Shown: positions 19,367 through 28,394 of the stretch, one piece after another | How the letters are laid out: each line of letters begins with the position of its first letter | Numbering within the stretch: position 1 is the stretch's first letter | Source: Candidatus Bacteroides merdigallinarum | GTDB taxonomy: Bacteria; Bacteroidota; Bacteroidia; Bacteroidales; Bacteroidaceae | Direction: 5' to 3' | Assembly: GCA_019116285.1 (NCBI GenBank) | Contig: DXBX01000026.1 | Location: forward strand, 62,001-126,000 | Length of the DNA stretch: 64,000 bases | The notes under the pieces: generated by a model | Seen by the model: only the letters and a program-made list of their open reading frames with translations | What the model was told of the DNA's origin: nothing | Database searches by the model: none | Translations under genes and position numbers: made by a program

Positions 19367-21861
19367 GCTTCTTTCCGGTTGTTTTCCTCGTTTTCTTTCT
19401 TGTCCTTCTTGATGGTGAAGTCGATAGGCTCGGCTACTTTCTCCCGGGTCAGGGCGATGTCGAGCACTTCCTTTACGTCCTTCACATAATGGAAAGTCAA
19501 ACCCTTCAGGTAAATATCCTGGATTTCCTCAATATTCTTGCGATTCTCCTCACTTAGGATGATTTCCTTGATACCGGCGCGCTTGGCGGCCAAGATTTTC
19601 TCCTTGATGCCGCCTACGGGGAGGACACGTCCACGCAGGGTAATCTCGCCCGTCATGGCCAGATTGGCCTTCACCTTGCGTTGGGTCAGGGCCGATGCCA
19701 GCGAGGTAGCCATGGTGATGCCTGCTGAGGGACCATCCTTGGGGATGGCGCCTTCGGGCACATGGACGTGGATGTTCCAATTGTCAAAGATATCCTCGTC
19801 AATGTCCAGCAGAGAGGCATGTGCCTTGATATACTCCAGAGCCAGCATAGCCGATTCCTTCATCACGTCTCCCAGATTGCCGGTCAGGGTCAGGCGTCCG
19901 CCTTTGCCCCGGCTCAGGCTGGTTTCCACAAACAGGATTTCTCCACCTACGGCCGTCCATGCCAAGCCGGTTACTACGCCGGCATAGTCATTGCCTTGGT
20001 ACTTGTCGCGCGTGTATTCAGGTGCGCCCAGGAAGTCATACAAGTCTTCGGGTTTGATCTCGGTTTTCTCGAAGAATCCGTCCGTGGCATATTGGCGGGC
20101 TGACTTGCGCAGGATTTTGCTGATTTTCTTCTCCAGTTCGCGCACGCCGCTTTCGCGGGTATAATTCTCGATGATGGCCTCGATGGTGGCTTTGGAGAAC
20201 TTGATGTCGTTCTTCTTCATGCCGTTGGCCTCCAGTTCCTTGGGGATGAGGTGGCGTCGGGCAATCTCGATTTTCTCTTCCGTGATGTAGCCGCTCACTT
20301 CGATCAGCTCCATACGGTCGAGGAGCGGGCCGGGGATGGTGTTCAAGTTGTTGGCCGTGGCGATGAACAGTACTTTCGAGAGGTCGTAATCCACGTCCAG
20401 GAAGTTGTCGTGGAAGGTGGTGTTCTGCTCCGGATCCAGCACTTCGAGCAAGGCCGACGAGGGATCTCCCTGCCGGTCGGCACCCACCTTGTCAATTTCA
20501 TCCAGGATGAAGACGGGGTTGGACGATCCGGCCTTGATGAGGCTCTTGATGATGCGTCCGGGCATGGCGCCGATGTATGTCTTGCGGTGGCCGCGGATTT
20601 CTGCTTCATCGTGCACGCCTCCGAGAGACATTCGTATGTACTTGCGCTTCAGGGCGGCAGCGATGGAGCGGCCCAGCGAGGTCTTTCCCACACCGGGAGG
20701 GCCGTAGAGGCAGATGATGGGCGACTTCATGTCTCCCTTCAGCTTCAGCACGGCCAGGTGCTCCAGGATGCGTTCCTTCACCTTTTCCAACCCATAGTGA
20801 TCCTTGTTCAGGGTGCGTTCGGCACTCTTCAGGTTCAGGTTGTCCGGTGTATAGATGCCCCAGGGCAGGCTGAGCATGGTTTGGAGATAGTTAAGTTGCA
20901 CGCTATAATCAGGCGATTGCGAGTGGGTGCGCTCCAGCTTGTCCACTTCCTTCAGGAAAGTCTTTTTCACCTCCTCGCTCCATTTGATGGTCTCTGCCTT
21001 GGCGCGCATCTCCGCGATTTCCTGCTCCTGCGAGGCGCCGCCCAGTTCATCCTGGATGGTCTTGATCTGTTGCTGGAGGAAGTATTCACGTTGTTGCTGA
21101 TCAATGTCTTCGCGGGCACGCATCTGGATGGATTCCTTGATTTCGGCCAGCTGCACCTCGCGGTTCAATATCTCCAACAGGCGGTAGGTACGGTCGCGCA
21201 CGACCTCCATCCCGATTAGTTCGATTTTCTCATCTTTCTTCAACGGCAGGTTCGTGCAGATGAAGTTCACCAGGAAAGTCGGGTTGGAGATGTTGCGGAT
21301 GGCGAACGTGGATTCTTGCGGGAATACGTCGGACGATTTGAGGTAGCGTATCGTCAAGTCCTTGACGGCCTCCACCAACGCCTGAAATTCGCGATCCTTG
21401 TCTTCGGGAAGCACGTCGCTCAAGAGGGTGGCATGTCCTTTCAGGTAAGGGGTATCTTGGGTAATGTCCTTCAGCTCCATGCGCCTATAGCCTTGGAGGA
21501 TGACGGTAGTGGTTTGGTCGGGCATCTCGAGGGTGCGGATGATACGCGCCACGGTGCCTATATTGTGCAGATCTTCAAATAAGGGATGCTCCGTCTCGGC
21601 CATCTTCTGGCAGACAACGGCGACGAATGAGCCTTTTTTCTCCGCCTCGCGGATCAGCCGGAGGGAAGATTTGCGTCCCAACGAGATGGGCAGGATAACG
21701 CCGGGAAACAGCACCATGTTGCGCAACGGCAATATGGATACTTCGTCGTCCAGCTTTATGTCCATCAGTTGTTCTTCGTTATTTTCAAAGTCAGCTATCA
21801 CGGAAAAACCGTTTTTGTCTTCTCCGTCTACGCTATCGCTCAGGTAAAATCTTTTCTTCAT
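19363..21861 (-). CDS. lon: ATP-dependent Lon protease
   Basis: 832 residues. Domain order: substrate-binding LAN domain ([18 protein letters not shown]), coiled helices, AAA+ domain with Walker [10 protein letters not shown] near residue 385 and Walker [10 protein letters not shown], and a protease domain with the catalytic Ser in DGPSAGIT near residue 708 and a Lys about 43 residues later. Start: MKKRFYLSD. It is the first gene of an overlapping operon with tgt and lptF/G, transcribed from the -7 box at 21919-21912. Confidence 0.96.
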
Positions 21862-21911
21862 GTTGTCACGTTTATTGGGGGCTTCCTTTCAGAAACCCTG
21901 TAAAGTGGGTG

Positions 21912-21919
21912 CAAAGTTA
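21912..21919 (-). promoter_or_regulatory. -7 promoter box for lon-tgt-lptF/G
   Basis: TAACTTTG on the minus strand, 51 bases before the lon ATG. Confidence 0.55.
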
Positions 21920-22004
21920 AACGATTTATTGATATATGCCGGCTTTCGATTCATTAAAAACGTAAAAACAAACAAGTTTTTATGGATTTGTGAGGGACAT
22001 TGCG

Positions 22005-22012
22005 TATTTTTG
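22005..22012 (+). promoter_or_regulatory. -7 promoter box for trmN6
   Basis: TATTTTTG, 25 bases before the ATG at 22037; it supports that start over the open frame back to 21860. Confidence 0.5.
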
Positions 22013-22036
22013 AACCCGAGAAAACAAAGTGCGTGT

Positions 22037-22744
22037 ATGTCCAATAATTATTTTAAGTTCAAACAATTTACTATATACCACGACCGGTGTGCCATGCGTG
22101 TGGGCACAGACGGTGTGCTGCTGGGCGCGTGGGCATCCGTAGACGGCGTGCGACGCGCATTGGATGTAGGGACGGGAAGTGGTTTGATAGCCCTTCAATT
22201 GGCACAGAGAAGCCCGGAAATGCAGATCACGGCCCTGGAAATAGATCCCGAAGCGGCGGGGCAGGCACGTGAGAATGTGGCGCGTTCGCCTTGGGCGGAG
22301 CGTGTGGAGGTGGTGTGTGGAGATTTCAAGACCTATGTGCCTGTGGAGAAATTTGATTTGCTTATCTCCAATCCCCCCTACTTTGTGGATGCTTTGCGGA
22401 GCCCGGATGCGCGGAGGCGTACGGCGCGCCACACGGAGGGCTTGGATTACGGCCTCTTGTTTCGTCGTGCTGTCAATATGCTGGTGCCCGGCGGACGTCT
22501 TGCTGTTATCTTTCCTACGGAGGTGGAGGCGTTGGCCTTGGACAGTGCCTTTGCTTGCGGATGGTTCGTCAGTCGTCGGACGAATGTCTATACCAAGCCG
22601 GGAAAGAAATGTCGCCGGCTCTTGTTGGAGTTCAGCCGGACTCCTGCAGCGTATAAGGAGAATGATTTGTATATCGAAAAGGCGGAAGGAGGCTATTCGG
22701 AGGAATATGTCGAGTTGACGCGGGAGTTTTATTTGAATATGTGA
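22037..22744 (+). CDS. tRNA1(Val) (adenine(37)-N6)-methyltransferase-like
   Basis: 235 residues, starting MSNNYFKFKQFTIYHDRCAM. The methyltransferase fold has the SAM motif DVGTGSGLIALQLAQR and the N6-adenine motif NPPY (ISNPPYF). Family: TrmN6/YfiC. It is followed by a strong terminator. The next DNA downstream was originally the tail of the convergent GGGtGRT gene. Confidence 0.9.
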   Translation: MSNNYFKFKQFTIYHDRCAMRVGTDGVLLGAWASVDGVRRALDVGTGSGLIALQLAQRSPEMQITALEIDPEAAGQARENVARSPWAERVEVVCGDFKTYVPVEKFDLLISNPPYFVDALRSPDARRRTARHTEGLDYGLLFRRAVNMLVPGGRLAVIFPTEVEALALDSAFACGWFVSRRTNVYTKPGKKCRRLLLEFSRTPAAYKENDLYIEKAEGGYSEEYVELTREFYLNM

Positions 22745-22755
22745 ACGTATGATAA

Positions 22756-22789
22756 AAGCCCCCGTGGCTTATGGAAACCGCGGGGGCTT
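22756..22789. terminator. Strong bidirectional terminator after trmN6
   Basis: AAGCCCCCGTGG (22756-22767) pairs with CCGCGGGGGCTT (22778-22789). It would also have been the original terminator of the convergent GGGtGRT gene before the element entered. Confidence 0.8.
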
Positions 22790-22813
22790 AGAGGTTTATC
22801 CTTCTTGGGGGAT

Positions 22814-22992
22814 TTACTTGTTCAGAGCCAGAGCCACATTTACGGCGCAAGCTACCGTACATCCTACCATCGGGTTGTTACCGATGCCGAGGAAGCCCAT
22901 CATTTCAACGTGGGCGGGTACGGAAGAAGAACCTGCAAACTGAGCGTCAGAGTGCATACGGCCCATGGTGTTGGTCATACCGTAAGAAGCGG
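22814..22992 (-). pseudogene. Displaced 3' end of the GGGtGRT gene (left attachment scar)
   Basis: On the minus strand this reads ASYGMTNTMGRMHSDAQ through ALALNK and a stop: the last 60 or so codons of the gene now at 33536-34546. It aligns base for base with 33536-33714 (offset exactly 10,722). Positions 22887-22971 are identical to 33609-33693. The last 47 bases differ at eight sites, all synonymous. Upstream of 22992 similarity stops. A 65-codon frame (22814-23011) remains open but is a remnant. Confidence 0.9.
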
Positions 22993-23131
22993 CGACACTG
23001 CATCCCTGCAACCACTTACCAATCTGTTATAGACTGTTGTGTTACAGTTAGATATTCAAGTATATTAAAGAACTATCCAGTTTATTAGTTACTGTTATAT
23101 TGTTAAATGGTCGTGAATAAGTCACAAATGA

Positions 23132-23365
23132 CTAACCATAGACCTTTATTATTCCTTTTACAACTCTCTTATGGTTCTTTGCAAGTTTAGGTGCATAGTA
23201 TTTACGCATAGCGGATTTTGAGTTTGTTTGAAGCAAAAATAGTAATTCTCCTTTAAACAACCAATGATTTGCTACAACATTTTTGCGAATGGGGTTGTAT
23301 ATGGAAGTATTTCTTAAAATTGTAGTAGTTCTATAAAAAGAAAAACAGCATAAGAGTTTCCTCAA
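23132..23365 (-). CDS. Possible small protein, doubtful
   Basis: A 77-codon frame 20 bp downstream of the PBP-like gene, opening with TTG at 23365. The basic C-terminus (MRKYYAPKLAKNHKRVVKG) looks protein-like, and an internal ATG could give only about 25 residues. There is no recognised family. The rest of 22993-23385 holds AT-rich DNA with no other supported feature. Confidence 0.25.
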   Translation of the reverse strand: MRKLLCCFSFYRTTTILRNTSIYNPIRKNVVANHWLFKGELLFLLQTNSKSAMRKYYAPKLAKNHKRVVKGIIKVYG

Positions 23366-23385
23366 ATGCTGCTTCCTTTAGATTG

Positions 23386-24279
23386 TTATTCGTTCATGTA
23401 ATCAACTATCTGCCTAAACACATCACCTGCCATTATTCCACCGCTTGCTGGTAATTCCTCTTTATGAATAGAAACAATGATAGAATATTGGGGAACATTT
23501 GTAGGGAAGTAACCACAGAACTCTACAATATAGCTTCCATCTTCAAGCTGTACTGTTCCTGTTTCACCTGCTACCTGCACCTTATCAGACTTGGCAGGTT
23601 GCCCCAATCCATCAGTTACCACATATTCCAATGCCTGTTTCAAACTGTCAATATTGGCTTGGCTGTTCTTATTGTTCGCTATGGAATTGTAGGCAGTAAG
23701 CACTTGCAGAGGAGCGTTCACTTTAAGATTGCTAATGCCCATATCCTTTAATTGGTCGTAATAAGCTTGGGTGTAACCATTAAAAGCTATTTCCATTGCT
23801 TTATAAATAGCAATTTCAGAACTGCTTGCCAATCCTTGTTTGAGGGTAATCTTGCCATATCCACCTCTATGCCAATTATGGTCTTTGATAGTATCTCCCT
23901 TGCAAATATAAGTGCCGTCACCTACATCTACCGTATCAGCTAATTTGACTTTACCTGTTTCCAATGCTGCCAATATGGATATAGGGTGCATCAGTGCTGA
24001 TTCGTATGTTTGGGAGAACTTTCCGCAAGGTTGGTAGTCCGCACTATCTTTCCTTTCAAGTCCAACCATTGTTTTTATATGCCCTGTCTGAACTTCCATA
24101 ATGATAGCTTGCCCAAATGAGGCATTAAGTTCAGATAGCTTGTTTTTTAAAATAGAAGCAGTTTTGGCTTGTAAAGTACTGTCTATTATAGGAGTTTGCT
24201 GTTTAGCTTCCTGTTGTTTAAATTTGCATGACACTAAAATAGAAAGTATTATGCATGAATTTATGAATAATTTCTTCAT
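23386..24279 (-). CDS. Lipoprotein with degenerate penicillin-binding transpeptidase domain
   Basis: 297 residues. Lipoprotein signal with lipobox LVSC and Cys18. The body aligns with the transpeptidase domain of class B PBPs: IIMEVQTGHIKTMVG (residues 59-73), YESALMHPISILAALE (92-107), the SSSEIAIYK region (152-160), AYNSIANN (197-203), VAGETGT (237-242) and EFCGYFPTNVPQYSIIVSI (about 253-271). All three catalytic motifs are altered: SxxK is A-L-M-H, SxN is SSE, and KTG is ETG. It is therefore probably a non-enzymatic binding or sensing protein of the envelope. It overlaps the upstream gene by 4 bp in a four-gene operon. Confidence 0.82.
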   Translation of the reverse strand: MKKLFINSCIILSILVSCKFKQQEAKQQTPIIDSTLQAKTASILKNKLSELNASFGQAIIMEVQTGHIKTMVGLERKDSADYQPCGKFSQTYESALMHPISILAALETGKVKLADTVDVGDGTYICKGDTIKDHNWHRGGYGKITLKQGLASSSEIAIYKAMEIAFNGYTQAYYDQLKDMGISNLKVNAPLQVLTAYNSIANNKNSQANIDSLKQALEYVVTDGLGQPAKSDKVQVAGETGTVQLEDGSYIVEFCGYFPTNVPQYSIIVSIHKEELPASGGIMAGDVFRQIVDYMNE

Positions 24280-24677
24280 TGTTCTTTATGTAAGTTCATT
24301 TGATTTCCTGCTTCGTCAGATATGATTAAAATATCATTTGATAGTTTTATAATTATTATCTTCAATATATCATCCTTATCTCCATTGATGTAGATGATTA
24401 TTTCTTTCTTTATGTTTTGATAATCATAAAGTCCCTCAAAGATAAGTCTATGGTAATTTGACTTCCCTGTACTTATTCTACCTATATCATGCCAATATGA
24501 ACATTTATTATCCTGCTGAAAGACGAATCGGTATTTGGTAAAACAGTCATCAGCTTTCTCTGACTCATTATCTGTAAATGTCCAAGTTCCCACTAACAAG
24601 TTGCTACTTGTTGTATTTGTTTGAGCGTTAATGGAACAACACAAACAAAAAAGAATAATAGAAATGATTGTTCTCAT
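24276..24677 (-). CDS. Small secreted protein, lipocalin-like, function unknown
   Basis: 133 residues with a signal peptide (IISIILFCLCCSINAQ). The mature part begins near TWTFTDNES and is mostly beta-strand-like (YRFVFQQDNKCSYWHD; KKEIIIYINGD), recalling the lipocalin-like proteins of Bacteroidota that begin with G-x-W. That link is weak. Start codon overlaps none upstream (3 bp gap), while its stop overlaps the PBP-like gene's ATG by 4 bp, so the two are translationally linked. Confidence 0.75.
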   Translation of the reverse strand: MRTIISIILFCLCCSINAQTNTTSSNLLVGTWTFTDNESEKADDCFTKYRFVFQQDNKCSYWHDIGRISTGKSNYHRLIFEGLYDYQNIKKEIIIYINGDKDDILKIIIIKLSNDILIISDEAGNQMNLHKEQ

Positions 24678-24680
24678 ATT

Positions 24681-25184
24681 TTAATCTAAATTTATGCCAA
24701 TGCCATATCCTTCAAAAAAGATATTATAAACTTTTGGGTTCTTTTTATATGGTTGAATCTTTATGGTGGCAGAAACAGTGTGAACTTCGCCATAAGATGC
24801 ATCTGGTACATACGGCCACTGATTTACAATATCTTTAAATTTATCCCATAATCCATTTGTGTAATATTCTACTGTACCTGTATATTCGTACCATTGGTCT
24901 GTCTTGATTCTTTGCTTCTTGGCCTTTTTATCATTGTCGACACTCATAGCAAATAACTTTACTTTCATTATGTATTGACTTGGATGTTTGTCATAAGCAT
25001 AAATGATAAATTCGTCATATGTTCCATTAATCAAATATCCTCCATCAATAATAGAATTGTAAGGATTAGAATATTCCCATTCACCCCAGTAATTATTAAT
25101 GCACTTGGTGAAACTAAAATAGGTTTGACAAAAAGAAGTGATAGGGATTATCACAAATAGAATTATCAATGATAACTTTTTCAT
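24681..25184 (-). CDS. Secreted protein, function unknown
   Basis: 167 residues, signal peptide MKKLSLIILFVIIPITSFCQ. The mature region is rich in Tyr, Trp and Lys with beta-strand character (YFSFTKCINNYWGEWEYS; KVYNIFFEGYGIGINLD). No family is recognised. It lies 3 bp upstream of the lipocalin-like gene and 15 bp downstream of the next lipoprotein gene, within the same envelope operon. Confidence 0.75.
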   Translation of the reverse strand: MKKLSLIILFVIIPITSFCQTYFSFTKCINNYWGEWEYSNPYNSIIDGGYLINGTYDEFIIYAYDKHPSQYIMKVKLFAMSVDNDKKAKKQRIKTDQWYEYTGTVEYYTNGLWDKFKDIVNQWPYVPDASYGEVHTVSATIKIQPYKKNPKVYNIFFEGYGIGINLD

Positions 25185-25199
25185 AAATATGGAATTTTA

Positions 25200-25688
25200 T
25201 TATTTATAAATCGGTGTAACGATGTATCTTTCTAATTCTGGAACTACAATTACAAGAGCTTTCTTCTCATCATATTTATTAGCTCCGAAATGGGTGAATA
25301 TTCCGCTAAATTTAAATTCATTGGCTATAATCTCATTTGGATGTTCTAACGCATACGCTTTTATATCCGCAACCTTTCTTGTGATTTTAAATGAAGTAGG
25401 TCCAAATTGAATGTAATCTTTATTATTATCTTCTTCCATTATTTGATTGCATTCATGGATTAAGTCTTTTCCTGTTAAAGACCTTGTATGTTCTTTGTAT
25501 GTGATTTCTGGAGCCTTATAATAATTTATTTCATTAGATAATGCTTCCTTTTCAGTCATATAAGACAGTTCTTTGATGAATTGAGCCTCTGCTGAATCCA
25601 TTTGTTGGTTTACAGACTTTGTACAAGAGCTGAATCCCATGCTTAATGCAACCAATAGCGAAGTTGCTGATAATCTAATAGTTCTCAT
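25200..25688 (-). CDS. Lipoprotein, function unknown
   Basis: 162 residues from the ATG at 25688 (MRTIRLSATSLLVALSMGF) with lipobox FSSC. The mature part is highly charged; a helical region (QMDSAEAQFIKELSYMTEKEAL) is followed by a predicted beta domain ending ERYIVTPIYK. No family is recognised. It is the first gene of the four-gene envelope operon and directly follows the structured leader. A frame extending upstream to 25730 is rejected because the signal peptide starts at 25688. Confidence 0.72.
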   Translation of the reverse strand: MRTIRLSATSLLVALSMGFSSCTKSVNQQMDSAEAQFIKELSYMTEKEALSNEINYYKAPEITYKEHTRSLTGKDLIHECNQIMEEDNNKDYIQFGPTSFKITRKVADIKAYALEHPNEIIANEFKFSGIFTHFGANKYDEKKALVIVVPELERYIVTPIYK

Positions 25689-26004
25689 TATTAAATTAAC
25701 TACGCCCACCTGTCCCCTATGGATAAGCAATAAAAAATAAGGTGTGGGAACACTATTTGCTTTATCTCGCTAACTGGCTTCTCGCATTGCCTTTGGTACG
25801 GATAAAACAATAGCGACCCACACCAAAGGGCATATAGAAACCTTAAAAACATAAGGTAAGTATATATCCAAGTGTGGGTGCTATTGCTATCATCTTCGTA
25901 CCGTTTCAAATTTTGCGAGAATTTGTTAGCGGAAGATAATTTCAATAACACCTTTCGTTAATAATATGTCCTTTCGGCTTCCCAACTCAATGGGTTGCTG
26001 AAAT
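25689..26004 (-). promoter_or_regulatory. Long structured 5' leader with competing inverted repeats
   Basis: Between the -7 box at 26018-26011 and the first gene lies about 315 nt. Segment 25760-25823 is an imperfect inverted repeat of 25871-25939 (shared blocks include CGCTAAC, TTCTCGCA, GGTACG, CAATAGC and ACCCACAC). Segment 25741-25766 is itself complementary to 25799-25823 (GGTGTGGG with CCCACACC; TTTATC with GATAAA). The two pairings cannot form together. An 83-codon frame (25951-25700) also spans it. This looks like an attenuator, riboregulator or recombination site; the sequence does not decide which. Confidence 0.6.
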
Positions 26005-26010
26005 TGGTTG

Positions 26011-26018
26011 CAAAGATA
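26011..26018 (-). promoter_or_regulatory. -7 promoter box for the envelope operon, within an inverted repeat
   Basis: TATCTTTG on the minus strand. It borders and partly overlaps TAACGAAAGGTATTG (26017-26031), which is complementary to 25943-25960 (CAATAnnACCTTTCGTTA, two-base bulge). The rest of 26032-26261 is AT-rich with no gene seen. Confidence 0.55.
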
Positions 26019-26261
26019 ACGAAAGGTATTGAATAAGTATCGTCATATTGGAATAAATGCTGTTCTACATGTTCCAAAGCATATATACTGATATAAAATG
26101 GGCTATATTTACACCTTGATTTTATAAATTAGGATAGGTATCAAAATGAAGAATCCCCTTATAAAGACGGAATTTTCCAATTTGTTACCCACCCTGCTTT
26201 GTAAACTTCATGCCTGCATATTGTCAGCCTATTTATAGAGTGCTTTCTATGTCATGGATTA

Positions 26262-26849
26262 TTAGAAGCTCAAACAGTCATAAGTCTGTAAGATTTCCTC
26301 CTGTCTTAATCCCAAATATCTTTTAGTAATGGCAACAGAACTATGGTTGAACAGTTCCATGAGCTTTACTAATGCTAATTCTGCATTGTCGCTGTTCATA
26401 TTATAGACCTGTCTGCCGAAAGTCTTTCTAAGCGAATGGCAGCTAAAGTTCTTAATCTTTAACCTGTACTTCTTCTTCACCTCTTTAAGAATGATATTGA
26501 TTCTTTGGACTGTGAAGATAGTGCCTTTCTGACTTATAAGGATTGGCGCATTAATCCCAACAGAATTTATATGCCCGTAGCACTCTTTAATGTGCTGCTG
26601 TAATTGGGGATTCAGTCTGATAGTCCTTACCTTGCCTGTCTTTTGCTCAATTACTGTAAACTCGTCAGTTCCTAATATCTGCTTCCACCTTAGAGATAGA
26701 ATATCAGATATTCTTAATCCTGTGAAACATCCCAAAGCTATAAGGAGTGAGATTTTATAATTCTCGTCTTTGGCTAACTTCCTTATGAGGTTCATTGCAT
26801 CAGACCAAACAAGATAGTCTGCGGTTGTGCTTGAATATTTGAGTGACAT
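26262..26849 (-). CDS. Short tyrosine recombinase (catalytic domain only)
   Basis: 195 residues covering only the catalytic domain: the first Arg in GCFTGLRISDIL, the H-x-x-R box in CHSLRKTFG, the second His in ELFNHSSVAITKRYLG, and the nucleophile Tyr in that last segment. It lacks the N-terminal core-binding domain of normal integrases (usual length 300-400). Possible roles: excision partner, DNA invertase acting on nearby inverted repeats, or a decayed integrase. It lies 244 bp upstream of the leader promoter. Confidence 0.85.
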   Translation of the reverse strand: MSLKYSSTTADYLVWSDAMNLIRKLAKDENYKISLLIALGCFTGLRISDILSLRWKQILGTDEFTVIEQKTGKVRTIRLNPQLQQHIKECYGHINSVGINAPILISQKGTIFTVQRINIILKEVKKKYRLKIKNFSCHSLRKTFGRQVYNMNSDNAELALVKLMELFNHSSVAITKRYLGLRQEEILQTYDCLSF

Positions 26850-27014
26850 AATGTTCTGTTTTATAGTAAAACGAATAAAAGTGAATATTAATTTTGAATT
26901 GGATTTGCTAACTCATTGATTACTAATGAAACATTCACAAATAGAGAAAGTGAACATATTTAAGGTGGAAATGCCTTACTAAGACATTCCACACCTTATT
27001 ATATATGGTATTGC

Positions 27015-27287
27015 TTAAAATGGTCTGTTGCCATATTTGTAATCCAATATGGAGTTGCACACCCTGTCATAAAAGGAGAATCCGCAACCTGTATAGAAGT
27101 AGCTTAGATATATTGCTTGGTATTTACGTTGCAATTCTTGGTTATTTCTAAGCATATTATCCAATTTGTCTAAGGAATGCTTCAATGCCTGTACTACCTT
27201 TATATATCTAAGGTTGTTATCCACTTCTCCCAAACGGCTTTCCAAATCTTTGATATGGTTTATAAGTTTGTCTATCTGTTTATCCAT
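27015..27287 (-). CDS. Small coiled-coil protein, function unknown
   Basis: 90 residues from the ATG at 27287 (MDKQIDKLINHIKDLESRLGEV). The first 60 residues have heptad-like spacing of Leu/Ile, suggesting a coiled coil. The last 25 residues are aromatic and contain two Cys (YTGCGFSFYDRVCNS). It is downstream of the DUF3871 gene reading in the same direction. Confidence 0.6.
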   Translation of the reverse strand: MDKQIDKLINHIKDLESRLGEVDNNLRYIKVVQALKHSLDKLDNMLRNNQELQRKYQAIYLSYFYTGCGFSFYDRVCNSILDYKYGNRPF

Positions 27288-27374
27288 AATTATAAATTTT
27301 AGAAGTTGGTAGAAATAAAGAAAGGACAACTAACTGAATAGCTGCCCTTTTCTCTCTCAATCAATAAAGCCCAT

Positions 27375-28394
27375 TTAATCAATGAACCATTTGTAACGCT
27401 CATCACCATGTAAAGCTGCATTGATTCCCAAAGCCATTTCAGTAGCATTCAAAGAACGGTCTAAGAATGAATCAATGTATGAACTTTTATTCGCACCCGT
27501 GAGCAAATTATAAAATTTCCACATATTAAGCTCACTTCCAAAGCTACCAAAGTTCTCGTCATTGATGTATGCTTTGGCTACGCTGTTAATCTGCGTATCA
27601 GTAAGCAACATTCTTGGCAATGCCTTTTGATAGCCTGTCGGTAAGCATTGGTAAAGCCGCATCTTGCCTAATATCTGTGCGAATTGATGTTCACTCATGG
27701 AAGTGTCGCCTAATTGCTGCATCAGATAAAGATGCTTGGCTGGGTTATAGTTCCCAAACAGTTCCAACGCTGCACGGTATAGTTCTGTGGTGTTGCTTGC
27801 CCTCAAATCATCCCTGTAACCGTCCGTAAAGATGCACATGTTACAACAAACGGTATTTTTAAATCCAAGTGCAAGACGGAATAATTCAGGAACTTTCTTT
27901 GAATATAAATTCATCTGATTATAAGCCCTTACGCCTACGATAGAAAGGTTCAGCTTGTTTCCTCCTACCGTTTCATAAATGGTTGGAATGTCAATGCTGA
28001 AAGCCGCCCTTTCATAGTAGATAGTCTTGTCAGATTCCAAAAGCTGATTGGCTGGTTTGTGGATAGCTTCAGGGATTCTCCCCTTAATGATGTGGCTTAC
28101 CCTAATGCCTGCCTGTCCTACGGTTTCACCACTAAAGAAAGACTGTGCCGCTTCCTGTATGGTTTCCACAAATGCGGCATGGTTAATGGTCAGTTCATTG
28201 TCTTTAGCGAACACAGGGGTAATGCAGTCATGTTTCAGATGATGCAAGGTCACTTCCTGCGTGTTGGCTTCAATGAAATGGTTGGCAGGTCTTACAGGTT
28301 CGTCCATGATAACGGTAGCTTCTTCTGCAAATTCACCCAAATTCATTCTCTCACGGTTGTTTGCCATAGCTGGCATGATAACTAAATTTCTCAT
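27375..28394 (-). CDS. DUF3871 family protein
   Basis: 339 residues, cytoplasmic. The pattern HDCITPVFAKDNELTINHAAF, GIRVSHIIKGRIPEAIHKPA and NLSIVGVRAYNQMNLY is that of DUF3871, a family that accompanies Bacteroidota mobile elements and prophages. The middle resembles phage DUF932/YubM-like proteins in wording but I cannot confirm homology. The function is unknown. Confidence 0.8.
   Translation of the reverse strand: MRNLVIMPAMANNRERMNLGEFAEEATVIMDEPVRPANHFIEANTQEVTLHHLKHDCITPVFAKDNELTINHAAFVETIQEAAQSFFSGETVGQAGIRVSHIIKGRIPEAIHKPANQLLESDKTIYYERAAFSIDIPTIYETVGGNKLNLSIVGVRAYNQMNLYSKKVPELFRLALGFKNTVCCNMCIFTDGYRDDLRASNTTELYRAALELFGNYNPAKHLYLMQQLGDTSMSEHQFAQILGKMRLYQCLPTGYQKALPRMLLTDTQINSVAKAYINDENFGSFGSELNMWKFYNLLTGANKSSYIDSFLDRSLNATEMALGINAALHGDERYKWFID

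Noticed and set aside
22814..23011. Independent 65-residue gene on the minus strand
   Set aside because: It is the displaced tail of the GGGtGRT gene with no own promoter.
25741..25939. Integron attC site or conjugative oriT
   Set aside because: There is no integron integrase and no relaxase nearby; the inverted repeats fit a leader RNA at least as well.
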